Source of the DNA: Liolophura sinensis | Taxonomy: Eukaryota > Mollusca > Polyplacophora > Chitonida > Chitonidae | Direction: 5' to 3' | Assembly (NCBI RefSeq): GCF_032854445.1 | Contig: NC_088300.1 | Coordinates: 68,112,984 to 68,176,983 of the forward strand | DNA: 64,000 bases | In this document: positions 45,699-58,600 of the stretch, in pieces | Numbering within the stretch: the stretch's first letter is position 1 | How the letters are laid out: each line of letters begins with the position of its first letter | Translations under genes and position numbers: made by a program | The notes under the pieces: generated by a model | Database searches by the model: none | The model's input: the letters and a program-made list of their open reading frames with translations, nothing else | What the model was told of the DNA's origin: nothing

Positions 45699-46574
45699 GT
45701 AAGTACTGTCCTTTGCTTGACTGTGTTTGCTTGCTGTGTGGCCTTGTTTTATTGTGGTTATGTTGTCAACACTAATGTTGTCTTGTAAATCTAGGTATAA
45801 AAATCTTTCTTTTATTACATGTAGCCCCCTTGAACTACTGAGCCCATGCATGTCAGTGTCAGTCAGGAAATCAAGTAAAAAGAAAAACATTGAAATGAGT
45901 TGCATTTAAAAGTTGATTTGTGTTTATCATGCCCTAGTATTAATTATTAACGGCAGTGTGATCTCTACAATGACTTGATCGCAGCTGTTAATGTTTGACT
46001 CCTGTTTTATTTTTTCTCCCTATTATTTGCAAGCATCTCGTATATAGGTGTGTTGCAAAGTCTTTTGTTTGGATTAGAGCTAGTAAGAATGTATAGCAGT
46101 TAATGTACATGTACCGTGTGTATGTGTACATGCAAGATAAATTAGCCAGACTGAGAACCAAAAGACGTTCAAGTTTTGTTTACAAGATGCGTTATAGTAT
46201 TCTATGACCGAGCCAGTGAAACATATGTTCATTGTCTTTGATGGCCTTCCAGTGAGACAGCACTGTAAATATGGCAGTATTTTCATCTGGACTCTCCAGT
46301 GACGAGGTTACAAGACACCTTTGTGGCAGTTGAGAAAAAAATATTAAAGGTGACTTTGAAAAGAATAAAGATTAATACAAATTCAACCAGCAAGCCTTTG
46401 TTATATTGTATATTTGTATGTTCTCAGGGCCCTGGTATGAAGGATAAATTCCGTGGCTTTTTCCAAATGTTCTCTGATCCACCACAAGATCAGGACACTC
46501 CTAGGAATCAGAAGAAGAGAATTGCTGCTGTAAGTATACAGTTCTGCATATATCATATATATTATGTATGTATA

Positions 46575-46628
<54 letters not shown>

Positions 46629-49600
46629 TAAAGTTCTGTAATGAAAACTTGGTCTGAAGGTGATTAAACTGGTATTGTCAGCTTTATGCAGTGTGTGGTG
46701 TATTCTTGAAGGTTGATATCTGACCCATTGTTTGTTATGTCTTGAATACAAATATTTGCAAATACAGTAACGTGACGCATGCTGTTGACATGTTTGTGAG
46801 AAATATATGACTGAAACGTTTGTAGATGTAGGTGTTCAAGTTCAATATTTCATCAACCTTTGAAATCTAATAGTTATAATATGAGGCCAGTATATTTGAT
46901 CGTGTGCCATGGATAGTTGTAATTTGAGGCCAGTATGCTTGATCGTATGCTATTAAGAGTTGTAATATGAGGCCAGTATGTTTGATCGTATGCTATTAAG
47001 AGTTGTAATATGAGGCCAGTATGTTTGATCGTATGCTATTAAGAGTTGTAATATGAGGCCAGTATGTTTGATTGTGTGCCATGGATAGTTGTAATTTGAG
47101 GCCAGTATGCTTGATCGTATGCTATTAAGAGTTGTAATATGAGGCCAGTATGTTTGATCATTTGACATTGATAGTTGTAATTTGAGGCCAGTATGCTTGA
47201 TCGTATGCTATTAAGAGTTGTAATATGAGGCCAGTATGCTTGACCGTATGCCATTGATAGTTGTAATATGAGGCCAGTATGTTTGATCGTTTGCCATTGA
47301 TAGTTGTAATTTGAGGCCAGTATGCCATTGATAGTTTAAGATGCCTGCTGTTTAACTTTTGACTGGGTGTGGTGTCTTGTATGTACAGTGTATTCTACAC
47401 GTCACATCGTGTCACATTATGCATGCATGTTATGTAGGTTTTGTGTTCATTGGAGTGGAACTGCATGCAGCATTAATATGAATGTATTGCTTCATTTTGA
47501 TGTAATTAATCTTTTGTTGACATTGACATTTACATGTATCTCAAGATTCATTATCAAATGGTACTCGAGCATACACACCAGTCCAGTGTGTGAAATGTTA
47601 ATTGCTGGTTTACAATCTTTTTGCTTTCAGCTGTCCAGTAGTGTACATGATCTCCATTGTTAGGGTTTGCACTTTCCTTATTGCCCAGCTGTACACTTAA
47701 CCTTCCATGTACTGTATTTTCAAGCGATAGAAAGTACGAGTTAATGTATGTTAGTTCAGGTGAACTGCATGTAGAACTCTTCAGCTATATGTACATGTAT
47801 ACACTGCAATGTAGTAAAAATAATATTGTACAATCAGCCTGCGGGAATATTTATAGCAGGCCAGTTACATTTAGAGATGATAGATTTGTTTGCTCACCAA
47901 ACAGTGTCTTACTCACATGATTTGTAAACTGGAGAGGGAAGTGTTTTATCAAGCGGCCATACAATGTTATGACTCTGTACATATCATACATATGTGTTTA
48001 CCTGTGTTAGAGATAGATGATTGAATTTGTATTCTGCTTTTACATGAATGTGTTTATGTATTGGAACATCGATTGACCAGTTTTACTTTATGTGTGTAGG
48101 GTGTGGTCCGAAAGTCCTGGGATGTAAGTTCGAGTTTTAAAGCTTTGCTTGTAACTTAAACCTGCGTTGGCCAATTCACAAATTTTTATAGGTCAGATGT
48201 GTAAATCTCAAACTTTCACATTCTCTGCATGGAATATGATGTGTATCTATCCCATTCAAAAGACGAAACTGAAAGCAGTTATTGAGGTCAGTGTAATTAT
48301 TTTTACAATATACATGTATCTTCACAGAGGTTTACAGGTAACATTCATGATATCTTGTGTTAAAGCATATATTAAAGCGTAACTGTTTATGTATATTAGA
48401 AGGTGTATATATAGGCCTACTGCCCTACATACAGTGTATATACAGTGATGCAAAATGTAGCCCAGACCAAGTTGCACATTTTACTTAATTCTGAGACTTC
48501 AATTTATCTTACAAAGGTGTCTTGAGCTTTATTTGAAAGGTACATGTAGGGTGATATCCTGCTGGAAAAAGTTAGGTTTCAGTACCAAAAGAAGTAATTT
48601 GCAACATTTATTTGCCCCTAAAAAGTAATTTTTTTGAGATGAAATATTAGTTTTTGCACTGAATATGGCTTGTAAACGCTGATGGTCAACCCAGAGCTAG
48701 CTTACATAACGCATAGATTTATGCACATTTAGTGGACAAACCAAGACATCTATAGTGTAGCTGTTATCTAAATAGTTTTTTCCATTAATTTGTTTTTCTT
48801 CTGATTCAAAAGTGCAACATGCATCCTGATTCTTCAACCTTTTTAGCCACTCGCTCTGCAACCAATATTTTGGAAAATTCAAAGAGAGCTATGAGGTGTA
48901 GAGAAATAGTGATGTCTCAAGAAGTACTGGTAATGTGTAATCAAACATTTTAACATGTCCAAAAGATGTTAATCTGACTGGTTCATCTTAATCAGACCTG
49001 ACTGAAGCCTGAATACTATTTCAGAACCTGCAGGAATATGTGAGTATGTGAATCGGTGTAGGCATTTCTCCAGACATATGTCCCCGATATGTCCCCAAAT
49101 ATCATGGTGTATTCATTTGGATCCAGAAACTCATAACCTATAACTCTGAGATATGCAGGACTTCAGTAAACAGCTTGATCAAATTGTTGTTATCGTGTTT
49201 ATATTGCAGTTTGGCCACTCTTGTTGGCACTGACCATCAGTTTGCACAGATGGCTTTGATACAGATATGCTTGCACATGTTTCTTGTTGCTGATGGAATG
49301 TATGCTTGCAATGCACTGTATGCAAGTGCTGCATGATGTCAGCTGTTGAAAGCTTTACACCCATATTTACTCTATTGTCTCTAAATCTTTGCATGAAAAA
49401 ATGCATCCTCTTAGAACTTTGATATACAGGCAAAACATAAAAACTTCTGAAATTTCGATCCATTACGATAAGTGCTCATTACTGGACGGCAGTTTTCTTC
49501 TATGTGTATATGGACACTGTGGCACCTATCACAAATGCAATTGCTGTGGGTTCAAGTGTAGCTCAAGCTGGCTTCCTCTCTGATCATACTCAGGACGGTC

Positions 49601-52600
49601 TGGCAACAACCTGTGGATGGTTATAGGGTACCTCTGGGCTCTGCCAGCTTTCCTCCCACCATGATACTGGCAGGCGTCATACATGTATAAGTGAAATATA
49701 GTAAAGTATGGCATAAAACACCAATCAAATTAAATAAGAACATTTTGTGGCAGTAATTTGTCCCTTTCTACATCTCAAAAATTGTACACACTCTGTTACA
49801 TTTTCCCATTCAGCGGGCTTGCTTTGGGGCTTTTAGTTTTCATGTTTAATGGTAAGGGTCCACTTTCATTATGTGAATCTCATTTGTGATAACTGTTTTG
49901 GTAAATGATGTCTGGCTGTTGTTGGAATCCTCTTACATGCTGTGGACATATGCATGATAAAAACCAAGCTTTTGGTAAGAAAAATCTGGATAATCTCTGT
50001 ACTTGTAAAGTGGACCTGAGTGAACATCAGGTGGAACAGGGAGTTCATTTCTCTTGTGCCATCTTTGTACGTGTTAAATTTACTCAGTAGGTTTATCATT
50101 TAGTTCTTAGCTTTTTAAATATTTGTAGTTTGGAGGAGGACTTAGGCTTTGGTGTTGTAGTTTCAAGCATATTGTGTTTTATATTATTGCTTCGAGTTTG
50201 AGGGTAACAGTTAGAAACTCTGCTGCATGTATGGCTCTTCAAAATGTGGATGATTTGTCAATGTTTTGGTCATGTTGTACTTTGTGGAGTGTCGGCATTA
50301 CTAGGCTTATGTACATGTGTATGCATCTTGGTTCCTTTTTAACATACGTAGGAAGGTCTGCAGCAACCTGCGGATGGTCGTGGGTTTCCCACAGGCCCTG
50401 CCCGGTTTCCTCCCACCATAATGCTGGCCGCCGTCATATAAGTGAAATATTCTTGAGTACGGCATAAAACACCAATCCAATAAATAAATAAATAAATAAA
50501 AACCTTTATATCAAACTATTAACATGTTTACACAACAGATTGAGATAACTATTTATGCGATATGCATGAGAACTGTGCTTAGATCATTCTTGTGGTTATG
50601 GTGAATACATCTGGATTCATGTGTTGAATAGACATTAAACTATCATCTTTGGTTAAAAAAAAACACACACATGTACATGTACACTTCATACCAGCTTTGC
50701 TTCCCAGCTGTGTATTTTCTCATATGTCTGTAATTAATCTGTATTTATTTTTAGTATACATGTAATTGTGAGAAGACTTCCACTTGCACATTTATGGTGT
50801 GTAATGGAAGAGCTCAGTCATCATAACTCCTGTACTGACCAAAACTATTTGGCTGAGAAAATCAAATGCTGTTTTTATCCTGTCATAGAGAATAGAGACA
50901 TGGTCTTTTAACAACAGCTGGTTTTTGTAACAATAGCTGGTCTTGTTACATGTACCACAGCTTGTCATGTAAGGTATTGGTAAGTTGGTATTGTAACTAT
51001 ACTGCTGGTTTTGTAACCTATGATGCTCCTGTAATCACGGCTGGTTTTGTAACTAAACCTGTTCTTGTAAACCGGTTCACAAGAATGGGAAGTGTGTACA
51101 TTTATCTGTAATAAAGCTGCCTGGCCTCATTCATAATGACATGGCTTTGTTCCTAAGGTACTTGGCATGCACATGTATTTTTGCCTGTCTTAAACTTTTT
51201 GTAGGTATGCATGCTGACAGGTGTATGAATGTTAAACTAGTGCTTTTTCTAATACCTGCAGGTCAAGCAAAAGGTCAACCAAGCCTTCTCCCTCTTACAG
51301 AAGATTGTTAAGAAGAGGGAATCATTTGGGGAAACAGTGAAGGAGAATCCAGATAGGCAGTCAAGTAAGTAGTCCATGTGTCAGTGTGAGAAATTTTCAC
51401 ATACCTTCACTTAGCACAGGTGACAGGTGTGACTCGCTAATCTAGGATATGTTATAGTCACTGTGTACATTTTACAGATAACGATGTTGTTTCCTGGTAG
51501 ACCAAGACCATGTAGGCTGCCTAAGGTATACTAAAAGGATTATTTGATCAACTTCCTGATTGAAAGATGAGTACCATAGTCTTGATTCTCAACCAGTTTT
51601 GTTTGGCTAAATTCTGCTTGTTTCGTTACACATGAATATGACGCCATAATGACCTTCATACAATGTATTGTTGCTGTTGACAATGACTTTGTAATACTGT
51701 CTAACGTCATGGATGTTGACAATGATTTTTCTAATAATTTCTGCGGTTGTTGATGACTTTTGTGGTTATTTCTGCTTTTGACATGGAAGACTTTACAATA
51801 TTTTCTGCAGTTGATAGTGACAGTTTTGTGGATGTCTCAGAGATAATGAGAAGAGTGGAATATGTCCAGTCTGTGAAAGTTAAAACAGTGAGTATTTCCA
51901 CTGGAATAAGTGGAAAGTAAGTTTTGTCTGCTGTGTGGATTAGGTAGATCAAATTGTAACAAACTGTTCTTATTTAATACCAAGTATTCATATGCTTTTC
52001 TCAGGTGACCCAATTAAATTTTAAACGTGGGAAAGTCTCATTTTTGATTTGAATAGTGTGGTATTTGATGGTGTAGAATTTTCTCTCAAAAGGGGCTCAG
52101 TTGGTTAGCGGGCTAGTGCAACGTAATGACCCAGGAGTCTCTCATGTCGTCTTTGTCTCCGGCCGTACGTGGGAAGGTGTGTCAGCAACCTGCGGATGGT
52201 CGTGGGTTTCCCCCCACCATAATGCTGTCGTATAAGTGAAATATTCTTGAGTATGGCATAAAACATCAATCAAATAAATGAATAAATTTTCTCTTAAAGG
52301 CTAATATGGACGTTGTTATATAGAAAACACAGGCATGTAGGTTTTATCTTGTGCACTCTCTATAGTGACTGTGCCACTATAGATATATATGTTTGTATAT
52401 ATATAGTGAGATTGCTTTACATGCATGTGTATATGTTTTTTTAGTGTGTAGTGTTTTTGTAAAAAATTTAAACAAATACATTGATTATGTATTTTCTATG
52501 CACTTGTTCTCATGTGAGCATATGTTCTACATGTGTTTGTAATTTTGTTTCTTTTGTATCTCACAGTATACCAGTGTAAGAAATGTACGTAAGTTTATGG

Positions 52601-55600
52601 ACAAGATTTACCCCCAGCTGTATGAGTGTGCCATTATTGTGGAACTTCATCGCAAACAGGTGGACGGCAGATTGGTGAACCAGCCTGAGATTAAACACAA
52701 ATTCCCAGAAATAGTGAGTTTTTTTTGACAACTTACAGGCAGGGATCTGCTTGATATATGCAGAGTTGGTTGCAGTTGTAACTGGTCAGGACTGTTTTTT
52801 TTGCTCTATAGCATGGCCTAGATGGCTTTGGTAGCGTGATGGTTAGAGGATCCACCTCAAAGTCGGGAGGCTTGGGATATCAAACCTAGGTCAGGTGATA
52901 ACAAAGACTGAAAATGGTACTTGTTGCTGCCTCACTTAGCACTGAGCACTGAGCGGTTAGAACAAGGAAACAGAACTGGTTGGCCCGGTGTCAGTATAAT
53001 GTGACTGGGTGGGATGTCATGTCTGGTGTCTTCTACATCATACCTCAATGGTGGCGGCACTTTGGCAGCATGGACTCACCCTGCCACAAGGGGACGCAGT
53101 ATGTGTACACATGTAATGACTCCTCGTCATCGTATGACTAAAAAATAGATAAGTAAACCGTAAAACCCCAAGCATACATACATATCTAGCCTGGCCCAAG
53201 GTCTGAATATTTTGAAAAGCTTTCTGCCAAACAAAGAACTGATTAACCATTATCATGTGTTTAAGTCAAAATGTTTTGGGTTTGAAATTTTCATTCTTTT
53301 CTTGACTCATAGAAGGTAAGAGCTTGTTTAAAAAAACAGTTGTGTGACACCGCCCAATGGTGTGATGTGTGACATCAGGTTGTCAGGTTGGCATTTTAGT
53401 GGATCAGCACAATGACATGCGCGTATTTAGGTTCTCCCTGCTAGACAGAGACATTGCATAAAGTTGAAAGTAACTATGTAAAAATGAGGTAAGTAAACAA
53501 ACTGAAGTGCAATACTTGACCAAGGATGTTTTACGATGTTTCTGCAGCGAGTGCCAATTGTCAGCCAGGACCCTAATTCCATAGCTGAGGGCCTGGTGAG
53601 TGACTCTCTTGGAATGATCTGCCTGACATCCACATGCATAGTGTCATTTTTTGAGTTTTTCGTCTAGATGTATATGTGATTTGATTTCCTTAGTTCAGTC
53701 ACCTTGGATATACAACACCTCACAGAGTGTATGATTCTGGGACTTTTGTTGTGACCTGTTTCTGATGGGCATTTGATAAACTGCATCAGTTCGGAAGTTT
53801 TTAAGCCAGAGCTTGTTTTATAGTGGATTTCCTTTCGCAAGATTTCAGGCCTACGTGTATGTATTGTTGCCACTGTTATGTGTGGCATGCTTGGTAAATG
53901 TTTATAATTTTTTTTTTGTTGAATGTATGATTTTCTTGATTTTCACTCATTTTTATGTTTTGATGCTTCACATTGATGTACATGTCATGTCATTTTCTGG
54001 TGATGTATTTTTCAGTTTCATTGGTTCACAAAGTACCATTTTTTTACCTACACATATATAGTATTGGCTTATTTTTACTGCATGTATTGAAAATGATACA
54101 CTTATGTCAAGCATGCTGCCTTCATAGTGCCAAATTGGTATTACGCCCCTTATCCACAGTTCAGAACACATGTCCAGTAATACGTCCAACTGATACATGC
54201 ACATATACATAAATAAATAGTGGAGACTTGGGGTAATACCTTCCCACAGATTCTTAAAAATCAGGCAATGTGTGTACATGATTATTCGTCTTTGATTTCA
54301 CTTCTGGTTATGGATTTATACATTGCAAGAAAAGAAGTGTACTTTTTTAAAGACAGTCTGTTAACAGTTTTCCTCCTCATGAGTTACATCGAATATTATA
54401 TTACAAATCAGCATATTTAGTATTGAGTAAAACTTTTGATTAGCCATATATGACACATTCCATCTCATTCTTCACTCCCTATTTTCTTCATTTTTTTTTT
54501 TTTTTACAGGTGAACATTGCAGAAACCATTCCATTATTCTGTTTTCCTGATGCTGAACATATTAATATTAGGTTGTTGCAGCCAAAGAAGAGGTGGGCTA
54601 TACAGTGCATGTACTTTATACATTCTCATGGCACTAATAACCAAAATCAGTCGGTTAGTGCGCTAGCGCAGCGTGATGACCCAGCAGTCTTTCACCAATG
54701 CGGTTGCTGTGACAAACTGTGAGTTCAAGTGTCGCTGTGAGTTCAAGTCCAGCTCATGCTGGCTTCCTCTCCGGCCATACGTGAGAAGGTCTGCCAGCAA
54801 CCTGCGGATGGTTATGGGTTTCCCCGGGCTGTGCCCGGTTTCCACCCACCATAATGCTGGCCGCCGTTGTATAAGTGAAATATTCTTGAGTACGGCGTAA
54901 AACACCAATCAAATAAATAAATAAATCTCTACATTGCTCCAGAATAAAATTACATTGCAGCAATTTTAATGAGACCTGAAAGCTTTGAATAAAAGTAATG
55001 AAATTGGAATGCACTGGCTTCCCAACCCGCTGTTAATGTTCACATTCAGATTACATTTGTAGTTTGACATCAGCTGGAAGATTTTTTGAAACCTAAGGCC
55101 ATTGGAATTGGGTTTAGTCGAATTTTGTGAGCACTCAGTTATGTGTCAGGGCTGTACTTAGCTCTTAGATCGGATGACCATGTTCCCAGCTTAGTCTCCA
55201 AATTAGTTGTTCTGAATAATTATTTTACTAACGTGGGATTCAGTCATGTAGCCTGTGCCGTACTCAAAGTCCCAACGTTGTATGCCATAAAAAATGTGTC
55301 CCTTGATCTTAAAGTAATTCTGAATTTATATCACCTCATTATGTGAGATAATAAAGACCATAAAATTGCATGTAACACAAATGTAATCTGCACATCCACT
55401 TGGACACCATCAGAATTTCACAATCCACATTTTTCAAATCATGTGACTCCGTTGCTATGGTGGACTTGGCTGCTCTTCCCAAAATTAAGATCATCTCCTT
55501 TTTTTCACAGTAGTTGATTACAAACACACAAATTAAAGTTAAGACACTCAAACCGTTTGTTAATCACCCTTTAGATTGGTTTCAATCCAGTTATTCCAGG

Positions 55601-58600
55601 AGTTTACCATTTTCCAGGCGATGCTGAGTACGGCTCACTCGAATTGAAAATGGCAGTTAGCAAAGTTTGTCTTGTGGCGGATGTGGCTGAAGCATTTTAT
55701 GGTCTTTATCATTCATGAATACAGGTTATGAGGTGATATGATGTCGGGATCACTGCAGGATTAGAGAAAACAAGTTTTTGTAGCGTACAGCTTTGGCATG
55801 TTCAGGACACCACACTTGGAAAGACTAAGTTCCAGGTTAGTCAGTGGAAGAGTACAGGTTTGTATTTCTCAAAGCTAAGCTAGGAAGAATTGAACTGGCA
55901 GTGTTGAAGCAGTTCCCTGTTTCATTGACCTTCAGTGCTGAAATGACAGGTCTTCTAGAGGATAAATCTGTTACAAATTTGCTGACACCTTGTCCAGTAT
56001 GATGGTTACTGATACCAAATATACGTGCATCTGAATCCTCCCACTTAGTAACATTTATATATATATACTTTTTTTACAGTGAATCTTATTCCTTTGTGTT
56101 GACTGATGCAGATGGCAGCCATGTATTTGGATATTGTAGACGTTACACTGTAAGTAATGCTTGGCATACAAGTATTGCCACACCCCAAGTTTAGTAGTTA
56201 ACATGTAGCCAGGGTACAGGAAGTAATGCCAACCTAGTCTCAGTCATTTTCAGGATCTCAGTACATGTATTCAAGGCACAGAAAACACTAAAATGATCTC
56301 AGATTTCAGATGAAAGACCGTTAAATACTGTCCATAGAAATAGTTTATTTTTTTAAGAATTTTTTTATCGTAGTGAAATGCACTTGAAAGTTTGCATTCT
56401 CCGGTGGCCTTCTCTGACAATATTGGGACCAGTGACATCACATCAGGGTTTTTTTTCAACTTAAAAGAAAAGAACACATTTATACAACCTATACCTTAAA
56501 TGAAAAGGCTATAGTTAATGTTAAATAAAACATCTAAATTTTCTGTCAGCAGGGCTTGTTATTTGAGTATTTAAAAGGTAAACATTGAAGGCTCAGAAGT
56601 CTCCTTTACGCCATCATTTGAACAGATTACATTTGTCATTGTAGGTATAATGTGGCCCTCTAGTACATCCCAAACTCTGCCTCTTTAGAGTCCGCTTTCA
56701 CAGATCTTAAAATCCACGATTATCATGATATACATACGTATTTAGCTGAGACTGCAAGTGCATGTTAATCATATGGTAAGAGTAAAACCTTTAGCACCTT
56801 GGAATCTCAATGAATATTCAAGAGGAAGAAAGGTGGCTTTTTGTTGGACAAGCCTAAAACATGGAAGAACTTTCAATGTGCCTCAAATCGGTGGATTTTG
56901 TAGAAAACCGTTTTTCTCTCTTACAAAAACTTTAAAAACCTAACACAGTAGAATTCTACACAGCTTATATAGCTCTTTCATTTAAAGTATAGTTTGTATA
57001 AATGTGTTCTTTTCTTTTAACACACATAGACTGCTACATTGCATCATTAAAAGTGCATATACATGTAGAATGGACCTTGAAACAAGCTATTTCAAGGGAA
57101 ACTATGCATGTTACATCACTGATACCATCTGGTTTGCTCCAGACCACCGTCGAGTCTGACATTTAAAAACATATTGTAAAAAAATTCTAAAAAAAATAAA
57201 TCAAACTACTTTCTTGCACAGTTTTTAACAGTCTATTGCCTGATGTACACTTCATTTTAGTGTTTTCTTTGCCTTTAAGTGGTAAACATTTTGTAGGATA
57301 TATGAAATACTTCCAGTGTTGGCAGACACAAACCTTTGTGATTTTAGAAATTCCTCCATCTCAACTGTTCTTGCGGCCTTTATGTCACTATAAAGCCGAG
57401 AGGCCTGGTTAGATTGTCGTAACGTGTATATGTGTTTCATTACAGCGTACTTACCGTTAACTAATTTGGTGCCTGATTGAAAATCTTTCCAAAACGTATG
57501 GGAAAGTTTACCAGTTACTGTGGTATTCTCTGAGATTCTCTAGAGGCTGTTGACAATCGAAGAGGAGAATTGAGAAAGTTTTCGACATAGAACCCCGGGT
57601 TTATCAATTATTATGGTATTCTCTGGGATTCCCAAGGGGCTGATGACCATCAACAGAGATGTGAATTGAGAAAGTTTTCAACACAGAATGCTGGGTTTCC
57701 CAAGAGGCTGATGACCATCAACAGAGATGTGAATTGAGAAAGTTTTCAACACAGAGTGCTGGGTTTATCAGTTACTATGGTATTCTGTGGGTTTCCCAAG
57801 GGGCTGATGACCATCATCAAAGATGTGAATTGAGAAAGTTTTCAACACAGAACGCTGGGTTTATCAGTTACTATGGTATTCTCTGGGTTTCCCAAGAGGC
57901 TGATGACCATCATCAAAGATGTGAATTGAGAAAGTTTTCAACACAGAACCCCGGGTTTATCAAATACTATGGTATTCTCTGGTTTTCCCAAGAGGCTGAT
58001 GACCATCATCAAAGATGTGAATTAAGAAAGTTTTCCAACATAGAATATCAGTCAGTCAATCCATGAAATGCTTGTTATTGTTGTAGTATGTGATAAACCC
58101 ATCTACATAAAACATGTTTCTGTTTGAAGGTAGTGGAAGAAGGGATGAAGAAGGTAGAAGTGATATGTATACTGAGTCCTGTCAGCGCCTTCCAGATGTA
58201 CTCACAGGTGAGCTCATGTTTCACTTTATTCTCACGTCATGAGCAGTGAGATATAGCATACATGTGTCAAACATAGGATCTGACTAGGTCATATTTATTT
58301 ATTTATTTATTTGATTGGTGTTTTACGCCGTACTCAAGTATATTTTACTTATACGACAGCGGCCAGCATTACGGTGGGTGGAAACCGGGCAGAGCCTGGG
58401 GGAAACCCACCACCAACCACAGGTTGCTGGCAGACCTTCCCACTTACGGGCGGAGAGGAAGCCAGCATGAGCTGGACTTGAACTCACAGTGACCGCATTG
58501 GTGAGAGGCTCCTTGGTCATTACGCTGTGCTAGCGCGCTAACCAACTGAGCCACGGAGGCCCCCAGTAAGATAGTAAGAAATAGGACATCATTCTATATT

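Noticed and set aside
58291-58563. tRNA gene in the SINE head
   Set aside because: Box A and B-like sequence is present but no cloverleaf with intact acceptor stem could be formed by eye; it is the standard SINE head.
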